Source: Epiperipatus broadwayi
Lineage: Eukaryota; Onychophora; Udeonychophora; Euonychophora; Peripatidae
Assembly: GCA_028023455.1 (NCBI GenBank)
Contig: JAQFVV010012992.1
Span: forward strand, 124,001 to 188,000
Direction: 5' to 3'
DNA length: 64,000 nucleotides
The position numbers and the translations under genes were made by a program. Shown here in pieces: positions 38,000 through 49,748 of the stretch; positions within the stretch are counted from its first letter, which is position 1; every line of letters begins with the position of its first letter. The notes under the pieces were generated by a model. That model saw only the letters and a list, made by a program, of their open reading frames with translations. It was not told the origin of the DNA and did not search any database.

Positions 38000-38800
38000 T
38001 ATTTTGACATACGGCTGTAAATTTTTTTCTTTTTAATATATTGTTGTTGTTTGTTTTGGACATAATTATTTATTTATTTTGGTTTTCATTTGATAAATTT
38101 AAAACTATAATGGACACTTTGACCTTTCTTTTTGGATCTCAAAAGTACATAATTTTTGACATACGCCTTTTTTTTGGGGAGTTCCATTCTAAATCTGTTT
38201 ATTTTTTTACAGACGTCTTTTTTTTTTTTTTGCTTTGGATTCGATACATTTCAAAGTATAAGGGACAGTTTTAACTTTTTTTTGGAATATCTCAAATATA
38301 CACAATTTGCTTTACATACGACTTTCTTTTTTTTTTTTTGGTTATTTAAAATTAGAATCGACACTTTCTTTTTGAATTTGTTAAAAATGCAGGGGGTTGC
38401 TGTTGATTGATTTAGCAAAAAAAAATTCAAACTTGTCCGACAAACTCCGCCTCAGATGTCCGTATTTGCTTATAAATGAAAAGAATTGTTTGGTATTTTA
38501 TCTTACATTTATAAATACGTACGGGTTTTTTTTGTGCAGCGGGTTTTGATTTTTTTTGTTTTTTTTTTAATAATAACAAATAAAATGGGGATTTGATTTT
38601 TTTGTTTTTTTAATAAGAACAAATAAAACGGGGTTTTGATTTTTTAAATAATAATAAATAAAACGGGACTTCCTTTTTTTCTCTTAGATTTATAAATACG
38701 GGTTTTTTTTTTTTGGCGGTGGGTCTTTATTTTTTTTTATTTTAATAATAACAAATAAAATGTCAAAAACAAAAAGTCAATCACGGTATTGTTTTTTTAA
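38000..38800. repeat. T-rich tandem repeats inside the Merlin element
   Basis: Two blocks. In 38040-38400 a ~110-bp motif (TTTGACATACG..., ACACTTT, TCTCAAA) recurs about three times with long T runs. In 38530-38765 a ~50-bp motif (AATAATAACAAATAAAA plus GGGGTTTTGA) recurs about four times. Likely slippage- or unequal-crossover-generated. Confidence 0.7.
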
Positions 38801-38830
38801 CCAAAAAAATATGTATGTTAACCGGTTTTG

Positions 38831-39067
38831 TTACGCTTTCACAAAACACATTTTTGAGCCTTCAAACCATGTACCCTTGCGAATAGACACGGTTTGCCTG
38901 CATGCACACGAGTAGCATACAAACTGCCAAGTCCGCTGTGTGAGATTCATTGATTTGCCACATTCACATGTAATGGCATGCAGCAGGATGTTTTGAGCTT
39001 GCAGAAACGCAACTGCCTCACTTTGTCGGTTTGGGACGTCCCACAAATGTAAGAATGTGGAAGACAT
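38831..39067 (-). pseudogene. Merlin/ISXO2-like transposase N-terminal zinc ribbon
   Basis: A 78-codon frame: a helical start (WDVPNRQSEAVAFLQAQN), then a four-cysteine ribbon spelled by CECGKSMNL and CYSCACRQTVSIRKGTWF. The 'C-x-C-G ... C-x2-C ... xSIRKGTWF' pattern is the N-terminal ribbon of ISXO2/IS1595-type transposases, to which Merlin belongs. The DDE-type (DDN/E) catalytic domain is absent downstream, so this is a truncated pseudogene. Confidence 0.72.
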
Positions 39068-39586
39068 TTTATTATTCTTTTTTAACTCTCGTCAGAGTCA
39101 CGACAAAAACGATATCTTTTCGCAAACAACTACAATCGTCTGCCAGAGAGATTGACATACTTTTTTTTAACTTTATTTACCAAAAAAAACTCCAAATTAG
39201 TCAAAAAAAAAAACTTTAGACAAATATAAAGAATACGCTGATAATAACTAATCCGCAAAAATCTTTCAGTTGGGAAAAACAGAAAATCATAAACATCAAT
39301 AAATAAACACTTGAAAAAGATGTCAATGATCACACTCTCATCTGACATTCTAGCGACAATACAAATTGTCAATATGCATAGGAATTCAACCCGCAATGAA
39401 ATCAACGGCAAACTATACGATCATAGTATTGTTATTGAACGTGGAAAAATTGGCTGCGTATTATAACCACTACATATGATCTACTCATATATTAATGATC
39501 ACTCGTATATTAGCCGTAGGTTTGGCCGCGAAAGCAGTATAATTCTGTGTTTTTACACAGAAACAGTGCCAACACAGGCTGTACAG

Positions 39587-40161
39587 TGAATAGTTTACAA
39601 ATACTAAATATTTCTTTAGGAATATTATCAATAGTGTAAGCACTACATCATCCCAGATAATATGGAAACAATAAAAATCATCCCATCTACAATTCCTTAT
39701 ATTAGAATTGTCTGTGCTATATAACTTTTATAAAAAGTTTGCACTTAATTACAGAAATATTAGTAATCTTAATATCATAGTATACAAAAAAAAAAAGAAG
39801 ATCAAATTCAACTCCAATGAATCTTGTGACTTAGCATTTAAAATTATAAATTATGATAATGTTAAAAAAGTGCAAAATTTATACTTAATTAAAAATCTTC
39901 GCATTTTTTCTATTGAAAATATTTTGGTGATTTTTATAGTTCAAAAGTAATCCATAAAATTTTTTTATTACAACAATTTTTTTGTTTATTAATTTATTTT
40001 TATTATCAGTAACAAATACTTTTAAGCTATGCTAATTTATAATAAAAACTAAGTAGATATTTTATATTAATTAAAAATAAAAAGTATAACAATTATTTAA
40101 AATTGAAAACTTAAACATGATAATAATTTTAAATTAACAAAATAAATTTGACTTTTCTTGC
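39587..40161. other. Intron 4 start: nothing recognised
   Basis: AT-rich; one accidental open frame (39708-39950, +) without family resemblance. Confidence 0.5.
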
Positions 40162-40298
40162 CTTGGTTTATCATGAAGGCGAGAGTAGAGACTTCCTCCA
40201 TTTAAATACTCTAATACCATAATTGGAGATCTTTCAGGCAAACAAACTCCTAGAAGTGTCACAACACGTGGGTGTCTTACCTCTAATAAAAGATTGGT
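40162..40298 (-). CDS. Kinase gene exon 4: helix C end to hinge (GC donor likely)
   Basis: A 137-nt exon beginning after TTTTTCAG (AG at 40300-40299). It encodes TNLLLEVRHPRVVTLLGVCL, PERSPIMVLEYLNGGSLYSR and LHDKP plus two bases of Arg. RHPRVV is the canonical helix C to beta4 turn, and VLEYLNGGSL is the hinge and helix D of TKL kinases. The best donor by consensus is non-canonical: CCAAG/GCAAGA (GC at 40161-40160). A GT donor nine bases downstream (40152-40151, AA/GTCAAA) would also stay in frame and add three residues, so both 3' ends are possible. The first 45 nt of this exon and its acceptor are duplicated downstream at 40881-40925. Confidence 0.9.
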
Positions 40299-41509
40299 CT
40301 GAAAAATATGAAAATTATTAAGTGACATAATAAACGAATTCTTAATTTTCTCTTAAAAATAATTTCATAAATTTAACTTCACTTAGAAAATGCATGATTA
40401 AATAAAAGTTATTAACATACTCTTTAAGTCAGATAGAGAAAAGAAAGGCATTAACGATAGAGAAGAAATAAAAAATTTAAGAAAGCAACTAATAGCAAAA
40501 TTATAGAAATTAAAATTTCCATTAACAATTGTCCCCATGTAACTCAACACATAATTGGTCATTTTTATAGTTTCCAAAAAAAGAAAAAAAACAATGCCAA
40601 GTATAAGACAGCTCCAAGAAAGTACTAGATTTTCAAAAAAATAAAATACTTTTGCTAAATGAAGTCATGACAAATGTATGCAAAGATAAGTTTAATAATA
40701 CCTCTATTAATTTTGATTCGAGATTATAGTAATTTAATAATTGAGATTGATACTTTTTTTCTAGGAAGGTAAGATACTATAAAAGAAAACCTGCATATCT
40801 CATACTGAATAAATGATTCCAACCAATCAATTGCTGGAGTTCTATTTCTGCTGACATCTAAATTAGAGAAGAATTAAACCAAGTGTCACAACACGTGGGT
40901 GTCTTACCTCTAATAAAAGATTGGTCTGAAAAATATGAAAATTATTAAGTGACATAATAAACGAATTCTTAATTTTCTCTTAAAAATAATTTCATAAATT
41001 TAACTTCACTTAGAAAATGCATGATTAAATAAAAGTTATTAACATACTCTTTAAGTCAGATAGAGAAAAGAAAGTCATTAACGATAGAGAAGAAATAAAA
41101 AAATTAAGAAAGCAACTAATAGCAAAATTATAGAAATTAAAATTTCCATTAACAATTGTCCCCATGTAACTCAACACATAATTGGTCATTTTTATAGTTT
41201 CCAAAAAAAAGAAAAAAAACAATGCCAAGTATAAGACAGCTCCAAGAAAGTACTAGATTTTCAAAAAAATAAAATACTTTTGCTAAATGAAGTCATGACA
41301 AATGTATGCAAAGATAAGTTTAATAATACCTCTATTAATTTTGATTCAAGATTATAGTAATTTAATAATTGAGATTGATACTTTTTTTCTAGGAAGGTAG
41401 GATACTATAAAGGAAAACCTGCATATCTCATACTGAATAAATGATTCCAACCAATCAATTGCTGGAGTTCTATTTCTGCTGACATCTAAAGTAGAGGAAG
41501 AATTAAACC
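40254..41509. repeat. Recent 628-bp tandem duplication including part of kinase exon 4
   Basis: 40254-40880 and 40881-41509 are almost identical (a few substitutions and 1-2 nt indels, for example AAAGGCATT versus AAAGTCATT). Each unit contains the exon 4 acceptor and its first 45 nt followed, in gene direction, by about 580 nt of upstream intron. The intact exon uses the left unit; the right unit holds an orphan acceptor and truncated exon at 40881-40925. Confidence 0.95.
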
Positions 41510-42520
41510 ACCTCCAAGCTGAGGAAATAGAAAGTCTAAAATATGAAAATTTTATGAATGTATAATAAAGAAAGATTTGTCACTACTGAAAATTAAGTAA
41601 TTAATGGCAGTACTGAAGAGAGGGAAAAGCTTGTGATAAATCACAAGATGTTATTTAGATTAAATATGTTAGCATTTGTGGTGTCAAAGTCTCCAACCAA
41701 CTGCCAGTGTTTGATAGATAAATTAGCAAGTGATATTCCAGGATCTCTACCTTAACTCAGTCATTTCATCCTAGTGGCTAAATTATTGAACCACTTTCAG
41801 ACTAACACAGAAAAATAGGTTTAAAAAAATTAGAAGCCTTGTTAATACGGAGAAAACAAATTTAAAGCTAGAAACATCAAATTTTTTGACTTCAAGATAA
41901 ATATATCAGGAATACAACTCCATAAAAAATTAAATTTAGGGCAATCTTAAATGTTAAGATGTTAGCAAATATGAAAGATCTCCAAGCTTTCTTGATCTTT
42001 TTAATAATCATTGGAATAAAATGGGTATGTTTCAAAGAACAAGCCTAAGTTTTTTAAAGAAATAAAAATAAAATCTAATAATACATCATATATGGAAAAC
42101 AATATAATATTGAAAATAATCTGATAGAAATTGAAAAAATGCAATAATAATATAAATAATTTAAAAGAATAAAGAGGAAAATATTAGAAATTATAGATCG
42201 CATAGCTACAGAAAAGAATTTGTTGTTAATGAAAGAAGATAGTTTGATTCCTCTTTAAGGACATAAAGTAACTGAGGAGAGCAAATTTCTTATTTCTACT
42301 TCATATGTTTGTCAGTGCAGCTGTTATTACTATAAGATTATTCATATAGCCTACAAACATGGATGAGCTGCTCAAGCTATCATGATGAATTTACTTGCTT
42401 TTTAAATTTATGATTAAAAAAAATACCATGGTTTTTATTCTCACTTGCCATTTGATGGATGACTTTTTATTTAGGTGTATATAATTGCAGATTACTTTTA
42501 AATGAAGGAAGATTGCATTA
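41510..42520. other. Intron 3 segment: nothing recognised
   Basis: AT-rich; no supported feature. Confidence 0.5.
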
Positions 42521-42990
42521 AATATTACCAAAGTCACAACTTCCTTTATTTTGCTGTAATATCTTATATAAATATAATTTATTCACTCTTTTTTGAACAC
42601 TTTTTAGCAAAAAACCTTTTATTGAATGTGCGTACACAATCTTATATTTCGACTGTCCTGCGGTTTTCTTCAGAGCCACTATTACTTTAATTTTTTAAAA
42701 GTAAAAAAACATTTTGGCTCTGAAGAAGACTGCAGGACAGTTGAAATGTGTGTGTATGCGTATATGTACAAGAAAAGATTTTTTGATAATAAGTGTACAA
42801 AGTAGAGCAGATAAATTGCATGAAATATTACTAAATTTACCATTTCCTTTATTTTACTATAATATCTTATATAAATGCAATTTATCCACTACATTGAAAA
42901 CTTTTTAGCAAAAACCTTTTATTATACCTATATGCATACACTCTTATGTTTCGACTGTTCTGCAGTCTTCTTCAGAGCTATGATATGAAC
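42521..42990. mobile_element. Direct and inverted repeat cluster with hammerhead-core words
   Basis: Two direct units of ~300 bp (about 42525 and 42828: TTCCTTTATTTT.CTATAATA, TTTTTAGCAAAAACCTTTTA) each contain, on the minus strand, CTGAAGA followed by GACTG-loop-CAGTC and GAAA (42667-42673 and 42969-42975, 302 bp apart). An inverted unit on the plus strand has CTGAAGA at 42720-42726. All three share the tail AATAAAAGGTTTTTGCTAAA with the palindrome at 57338-57692. The core words fit a hammerhead, but I find no matching helix I, and one extra A lies before helix II. Confidence 0.6.
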
Positions 42991-43009
42991 AACATAAAAT
43001 AAAACACAT

Positions 43010-43375
43010 AATTATATAATTAGATTCCAACCAGTAACCACCTAAACATTCACAATAAAGATAGTAAACAATATTTCTCACTGCTGTCAAGGCAACCTTC
43101 TCACCTTTTAATAGTAAGCCACCTAAACATTCACAAAAAGGTAATAAACAATATTTCTCACTGCTGTCAAGGTAACTTTCTCACCTTCTAAACATTCACA
43201 ATAAAAAAAGTAAACAATATTTCTCACTGCTGTCAAGACAACTTTCTCATCTTTTAATAGTAAGAATTCTTACTATTAAAAGGTGAAAAAGTTGCCTTGA
43301 CAGCAGTGAGAAATATTGTTTACTACCTTTATTGTGAATGTTTAGATGGTTACTGGTTGGTATCTAATTACATAA
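43010..43375. repeat. Fold-back with three tandem ~75-bp units and one inverted unit
   Basis: TAAACATTCACAATAAAGAT, AAACAATATTTCTCACTGCT and GTCAAGGCAACCTTCTCACC form a unit repeated three times directly (43045-43260). They are followed, after the perfect palindrome TAGTAAGAATTCTTACTA, by one inverted unit ending TAATTAGATACCAACC-like at both outer ends. Strong cruciform potential; no coding sequence. Confidence 0.85.
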
Positions 43376-43639
43376 TTATCCCATTTAGCTTTAAGCATTA
43401 TTTCACTTATTATTTAAATAACTATATAAATAATAACATAAAAAATGTAAACCTTTAAATTAATAAAATGATAAAAAAACAAAAACAAACATAAAATATA
43501 TAACAAAACATAATAAAACTGAAATAAATATAAACAAACCCAAATAAAATAATCCAGTTAATATAAAATAAATAAAAATTAAACATGTGTATTCCTGACT
43601 ATATACATACATATTCATGAAATGGAAAAAAAAAAGTCT

Positions 43640-43925
43640 AATATTAAATGGGACATTGTTAGACTATGTGAAGTTAAAAAATAAGGTAAAGAGATGATTT
43701 AAAAAGTGACCATGTACTATATCCTACAAAGACATAAATATTGGAAGCACAGTGAAGTTGGATTTATCATCAATAAAAAGTAAAACAACAACATTGTGGA
43801 CAATGATGGAGTAGCATACAGTGGCAAGGTTAATTATTCAGTCAATGAAAGATACTAAATGCAGACAATTCAGATTTATGCCCCAACAATTTCTCTATGT
43901 GAAGATATAAAGAATCAGAGAAAGT
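43640..43925 (+). pseudogene. RTE-type LINE, endonuclease 5' part
   Basis: Broken frames read NIKWDIVRLCEV, KVKNNIVDNDGV-like, SVNERY and MQTIQIYAPTI, matching the start of RTE-clade endonucleases (WDIVGLCEV..., QIYAPT). It is interrupted at about 43926 by an unclassified repeat and resumes at 46664, so the two pieces were one element. Confidence 0.65.
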
Positions 43926-46663
43926 GGGACTTAACGTAAACTGCACTACGGGGCGCCATCTAGGCATTTGAACCTAGAAAAATTTATAAAGTAGGCAGAT
44001 ACGTAAGTAAAAAAAAAATATTTTTTTTTTTTTTTTATTTTGATTCCGGTCGTTAGCCCATGTCACTAGCCCAGTGGAACAGCAGAGATTAAATAATATA
44101 ATATCTTCTCTAATTAGATGTCAACATTAAAAAATAAATAAAATAAGCCACTGCCAGTAATTAATCCTACAAACATTTATTTATGCACATATATATAAGA
44201 TTTAAAATTATTTTAGTATTAGTTTTACATTTTAACATTTAACATTATTTTTAACTTTGATTTTGATTTTAATTTACCTTTAATTACTATTATATTCTAA
44301 TTTTACATTTTAATTAAGTTCACACAGATGGGATTATAAAAGCTTGTTATAATAAGTTGCTATAGATCGGTTACATAGATTACACGGTTAAAAACATTCC
44401 AAAGTAAACATAAGCGATCAAAATATAAAATTATTGATTACTGACAATTGCGGAGGGAAATTTATATGTAACCCAATAGTATTCACCATAAGATACTTGC
44501 ATTGTCACCAATAACTTAAAAGACATCCGAATAAATACATTTTAGATACTCACCGTAAGGTATCATTATTTATCGAATGTCTATATATTTTGATCAAATA
44601 TGAAAACGCAAAACATAGTTAACCGATAAACAATCCATGCAAGCGTCCATAAACAACTTAAATTTAATGCATTTTTATTTAGGGTCGAGCATGAATATTA
44701 CATAGATTTGCATTGAAATTAAAATATTCTATCCCTATTTAACCTTAGGCTAAAATTCGCAGTCAAACTGGCATCAATCCATCTGATACATCGATGTATT
44801 CAATGTAATACGAAATACGGCAGCACCAAAAGAATTAAGAAAAGACATTGACTCTCAATCAGATAGGAATATTACATCTATCTAATGAGAAGAACAATAA
44901 AAAAAAAAACTCCATAGAAAGGAACTGCGTTCTCCGTCTTATAATTCCTTCCATAGGCAAACGGGTGAGTGCGGCGTATATATAAACGATTCTGCCCGTA
45001 GCGAATCTCCGATTACATCTACTAACTACACCAATATATCCAATCCATTGACCCAATCTAACAATGACATAAATAACCTAAGATTACCCTCCCCTAATAT
45101 AACTTTACAAATCTATACAGCCATTCACGCCCGACTTAAGTTTAACATTTTTATAATTAATTTAACGGAAACCAAAAATCATAATAAAACTTAAAAGAAC
45201 AAAAAATAAATAAATGGAAATGATTTTACAAAATAAATACATTAAATAAAATTATAACTAATTAATAAATAGTATCGGTCAGATAGAATAATATTGCAAT
45301 TATTTAAATCTGGAAAGTTTTAATTTACTGTTCATAAATTTTAAAGTTCTTACGGTTATTTAAATAGTTCATCTTCATATATTCCTTGCCGTTTGAACGT
45401 GAATTCCCACGTCGTCCGAAGATTGGTATCCTGTTGGCCGATTTATTTATCCATCCGGAGATTTTTTTAGTGTAGTTGGTCCTCAATGTAGAAACGATGG
45501 CTCATTTTTCTTCCTTTCTTAGCAGAACTGAAGGGATTGAAGCTGTGCGTCTTTTTCAATCCCCTCAGCACTAACACCTAGCTGTTACATCGTAATAATC
45601 ATCAATAACTAGTCACTGATTAATAATTTCCAAATTTTCCTTTTATATTAATGTGAAGGATTGAATTTACATTACGTCACCGATGCGATGGTCCTTTCGC
45701 TGTGGTCCGATTCCATAGGGATTTCTTCTTATTTGCTAACAGTTTCTATTGTTTTCTTATCTGACCGGTGTTTTTACATTTAAATGCCGAAGGCTGGTTT
45801 ACATTTAACTAATTAACAATCATTTCCATTTCTGATTAATTAACCTGTTTTCCAAATCAAAAATATATTTAAAGATAAATTTAAAGATATAATTTCATCT
45901 CCAAATCTTTTTAAAATTTAGTTTTAAAATACTTTTTCTTTAATAAAGTTTTATTTTAATAATTTTTCATTATCTGTGCGATTTAATTAATATATAAGAG
46001 TTTAAGATGATATTTAATTTCAATTTTTAATTCTTAAAGAAAATTTTTAAATGCGAACTTTTTAATTTACTTTCATGTTTAATAAATTTAAAAAAAAACA
46101 ACAATGTAACGAACGTCTATGCTCGTTACACGTCTGAANNNNNNNNNNNNNNNNNNNNNNNNNNNNNNNNNNNNNNNNNNNNNNNNNNNNNNNNNNNNNN
46201 NNNNNNNNNNNNNNNNNNNNNNNNNNNNNNNNNNNNNNNNNNNNNNNNNNNNNNNNNNNNNNNNNNNNNNNNNNNNNNNNNNNNNNNNNNNNNNNNNNNN
46301 NNNNNNNNNNNNNNNNNNNNNNNNNNNNNNNNNNNNNNNNNNNNNNNNNNNNNNNNNNNNNNNNNNNNNNNNNNNNNNNNNNNNNNNNNNNNNNNNNNNN
46401 NNNNNNNNNNNNNNNNNNNNNNNNNNNNNNNNNNNNNNNNNNNNNNNNNNNNNNNNNNNNNNNNNNNNNNNNNNNNNNNNNNNNNNNNNNNNNNNNNNNN
46501 NNNNNNNNNNNNNNNNNNNNNNNNNNNNNNNNNNNNNNNNNNNNNNNNNNNNNNNNNNNNNNNNNNNNNNNNNNNNNNNNNNNNNNNNNNNNNNNNNNNN
46601 NNNNNNNNNNNNNNNNNNNNNNNNNNNNNNNNNNNNNNTCTATGCTCGTTACAAGATGTATGA
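43926..46663. mobile_element. Unclassified ~2.2-kb repeat (plus gap), copy 1
   Basis: Begins near CTGCACTACGGGGCGCCATC and ends ...TATGCTCGTTACA. It shares order and key blocks with 53146-55220: GGGCGCCA plus CATTTGAACC, AAAGTAGGCAGATA, GTTAGCCC..GCCACTAGC, AAGCCACTGCCAG, and the end TGTAACG...CGTTACA. The TG...CA-like termini hint at an LTR, but I find no pol and no certain target duplication. It splits an RTE element. It contains the N gap. Confidence 0.6.
46139..46648. other. Assembly gap (510 Ns)
   Basis: Ns only. Both sides of the gap carry TCTATGCTCGTTACA (46116 on, and 46649-46663). The second copy of this repeat (55193-55219) has the terminal palindrome only once, so the gap may be an artefact of that duplicated word. 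Confidence 0.97.
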
Positions 46664-47290
46664 AGAGTTTATGATTAGATCAAACAACATTTTAAAATTA
46701 TCATGGGGCAAATTAATGTTAAAATTAGTAAATGATTAAAAGATGAAAATGCTATGGGTAAATTTGGTTGTGGTGATATAAATGAAAAAGGAAAGAGACT
46801 TGTGGAGTTCACAGAAAAAGAAAAACTTTATATTATTTTTTTGAGAAATGGACATGAAAGCATCCTAATAAAGGTACAACAAAATTTAATTATATTTTGA
46901 CTAACAGAAAATATGTATTTTAAGATTGTAATATTCTTAATAAATTCAATACAGGAAATGATTATCAAAGAGTGGCTAGAGACACCATAAAAAAAACAGG
47001 ATTCACAGATAATATTTCTAACCTTCGGAAATGTTTCAATAAATTTAAATTAGAATTTTCAAATTGTTTTAAAATATTAATGATAGATTTTGAAGATGGT
47101 TCTAATTTGAATGAAATCTATAGGGAAATAATAGATACACTATTAAGAACTATAACAAAATAGCTGATATAAAAAAGCAATTTGCCAGTAAATTTTCTAC
47201 TAAAACAAGACAATGTATGAAGAAATAAAAATGTATAAAATTAATCCATTAATAAATACTGCATATCTAGAGTTTTGTAAAATAGCACAA
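46664..47290 (+). pseudogene. RTE-type LINE, endonuclease 3' part and linker
   Basis: Reads MYEEFMIRSNNILKLSWGKL in place of the GDFNAK region, then in shifted frames ENAMGKFGCGDINEKGKRL and VEFTEKEKLYIIF. WTWKHPNKGTTKFNYILTNR and CNILNKFNTGNDYQRV (the SDH region decayed) follow. The linker has NPLINTAYLEFCKIAQKRDN. These are RTE-clade endonuclease signatures. The element continues at 50210 after a minus-strand RTE insertion. Confidence 0.75.
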
Positions 47291-49276
47291 AAAAGAGATA
47301 ATGATATTATCATCATCAACCATTATCAATTCACTGCAGAATGAATGCCTCTCCAAGTTCAATGCATCTTCTCCAACTTTTAACTTCTCTTCTCCACATC
47401 ATTCCTGCACACTTTCTTATTTCATCCATCTCACATGTGGTCACTTTTTGGGTCTTTTACAATCTCTTGGAATCCAGTTTAAGATTTCAATTGTCCAAAT
47501 ATTATCATCTCTTCTAGCAATATGTCCAGCCTAACTCCTCTTCAGTCTTTTCATTTTTTCAATGAAGTCAATAACACCTGTTTGTTATCTTACCCATATA
47601 TTGCGTTTTGAATCTCTTTTTGTTACTCCTAACATGCATTTCTCCATACTTCTTTGAGTGGTCTGAAATCTCTGTATTGCTCTTCTATTAAGTGTCCAAG
47701 TCTCAGATCCATAAGTAAGAACTGGTAAACACATTTATTAAAAACCTTCCTTTTCAAACACATAGGCATATTTCCTTTTAGTATCAACATTTAATTTTAA
47801 AACATATAGTTTATTTTAACTTCATAGTTAAATATGCTGGTTTCGTCAAGCTTAGAATCCATATTTTGTTTCATTTTGCCTTAATATTATTTAATATAAT
47901 ATTAGTTTATGTTTCAGGAACTCATTCTCCATCATCAACATTATTCTCATATTTCATCTTGATTTTTTTCTCTTTTACTTCTCCATCTTCATTTTTTAAA
48001 ATCATCATCATAATTGAATCATCCTTCATCAGCTCCTATTCTATTATCATCTCAATCATTCATTATCCAAACACATTTTCTTTCTCTTAAGCTCGTTTGT
48101 TTTCATTACTTAATTATTTATTTCCATCATCTATTTATCATTTAATTTATAATTCAGATTCCATATTCATCTCATAGACCTGATTATTAATTATTTATTG
48201 GTTTACAAATATTAAATTTATCTAATAGTGCTATGGATTTTGAAGCTAATTTAACCGATGTCGATACTAGAAGTTATTATCTTCATGGACACTTTGTGAC
48301 CTTTCTTAGATTTATTGTTTCATGCTAGCTGGTTGGTTTTAAGAAAATAATATCTTTATTTTAACTTTTTTTTATTGCATATATTCTTAATATTCATATA
48401 GTAAGAGTGATAAAGATTTTCTATGGTTGATTTTATGGTTAAAATTAAAGATCTTTAATGGAAATCCTGATAAGAAAAAAATAATAACCATTCATTATAT
48501 TATTCAAGAAAATATTTAGTAATATTGATATAAAAACTTAAATGAATAAATATCTGCTTCTTAATAACTGAGGTGGAATTCTGGAATTAATATTAGTTTT
48601 AAGTATTAGCAAATGATCTCAAAATGTTTGGAAATGCTGAAGTCATAACCAACTATTTAGAATGTATTACCGTGGATAAAATAAAATAAAAGATTTTCTG
48701 AAAGCTTTCTCTTGCTATCAAAAGCATTCCAACCAATTTTAATTCTATGATTAATTTCATCCATTATGTTTCCATCTGTATTAATAATCTGACCAAGGTA
48801 TTTGTAGCTGCTAATTTCTTCTAACTGATCATAATCAATCTTTATTTTCATATTTTGTGAAAATCCATTGAACATTACTTTAATTTTTTTAACATTTATC
48901 CTTAGACCTACTTTCCTCTGATAACTCCTGCAACATTTCCTGCAGCTCTAAAGCATTATTTGCAAAAACAACTACTAAATGACAAATAATCTCCATTTAC
49001 TTTCACTCCTTTAGCTTCCAATTTTAATCCACAAAATACTTCTTGCAGCACAGCTGTAAAAAGTTTTGCAGATATGGAGTCATCCTGTCTTATACCCTTC
49101 ACAATGTTGACTTTCCTAGTAATATTATAACTGAAACACAGGCTTATTATATACCTGTGTCTATATATGTAATATATAGGGTATATGAGCACAGACTTTC
49201 ACACAACCCACCATTATCCACTCTATCTCATAACACTGATACACTCGAACACATATATGTTGAAAAGATAAATAAT

Positions 49277-49323
49277 CACCAATATACATTATTTCATGCT
49301 AAACCAGCAATCATCAGTTGGTA
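49277..49323 (-). ncRNA. Type I hammerhead ribozyme A (core intact)
   Basis: Minus strand. Helix I is TACCAA (49323-49318) with TTGGTG (49282-49277), six pairs including one G-U. The core CTGATGA is 49317-49311. Helix II is TGCT/AGCA with loop GGTTT and a U-U at the core end. GAAA is 49295-49292. Helix III is A-U, U-A, A-U (bases 49292-49290 with 49286-49284), loop ATG. The cleavage triplet is ATA, cutting after 49283. All invariant hammerhead bases are present. It is in the sense orientation of kinase intron 3. Confidence 0.7.
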
Positions 49324-49748
49324 CAGATTACCATCTCTACACATATATGCTATAAGTGCTCAGATATATATTAAGATAGACAATCTTCATACTTTAATGG
49401 ACAGGCTTCAATCTACTCCACACTCCAACTCTTAATCGTCCATCCAATTGAAAATCTGATGATGGAATGCTCAACAGCCACCCTGAGGCTGAGATTCTTG
49501 TCACTCATGTTGACCTAAGATCAATTTGACCCCTCATGTAAAGGACATAATCCATTTAATACATATACAAGGGATGGGCAGACATCTCTACTATGTAATA
49601 ACTGAAACACAGGCTTATTATATACCCATGTCTTTATATGTAATATATAGGGTATATGAGCACAGACTTTCACACAACCCACCACTCTCCACTCTATCTC
49701 ATAACACTGATACACCCGTACACATATATGTTGAAAAGATAAATAATC

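Larger units (their letters stand above)
36360..39586 (-). mobile_element. Merlin (IS1595/ISXO2-like) DNA transposon, eroded
   Basis: The element is 36368-39578. Target duplications CTGTGCAG (36360-36367) and CTGTACAG (39579-39586) are 8 bp with one mismatch, the size known for Merlin. The ends form imperfect inverted repeats sharing GGCGCTGTTTCT / GGCACTGTTTCT and AAAAACA. A transposase N-terminus is on the minus strand at 38831-39067. A hAT element with its own 8-bp duplication is nested at 36448-37986, and T-rich tandem repeats occupy the place of the catalytic domain. Confidence 0.75.

Noticed and set aside
39708-39950. 80-codon plus-strand open frame (lysine/asparagine rich)
   Set aside because: Composition matches AT-rich intron background; no motif, no splice logic.
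43926-43980. GGGCGCCA as a retroviral-type primer-binding site next to an LTR
   Set aside because: Both copies stop within about 20-60 bases of this word and no gag or pol follows. I could not define LTR boundaries, so the assignment would be guesswork.
46119-46739. 206-codon open frame
   Set aside because: It runs through the N gap and is an artefact of unknown bases.
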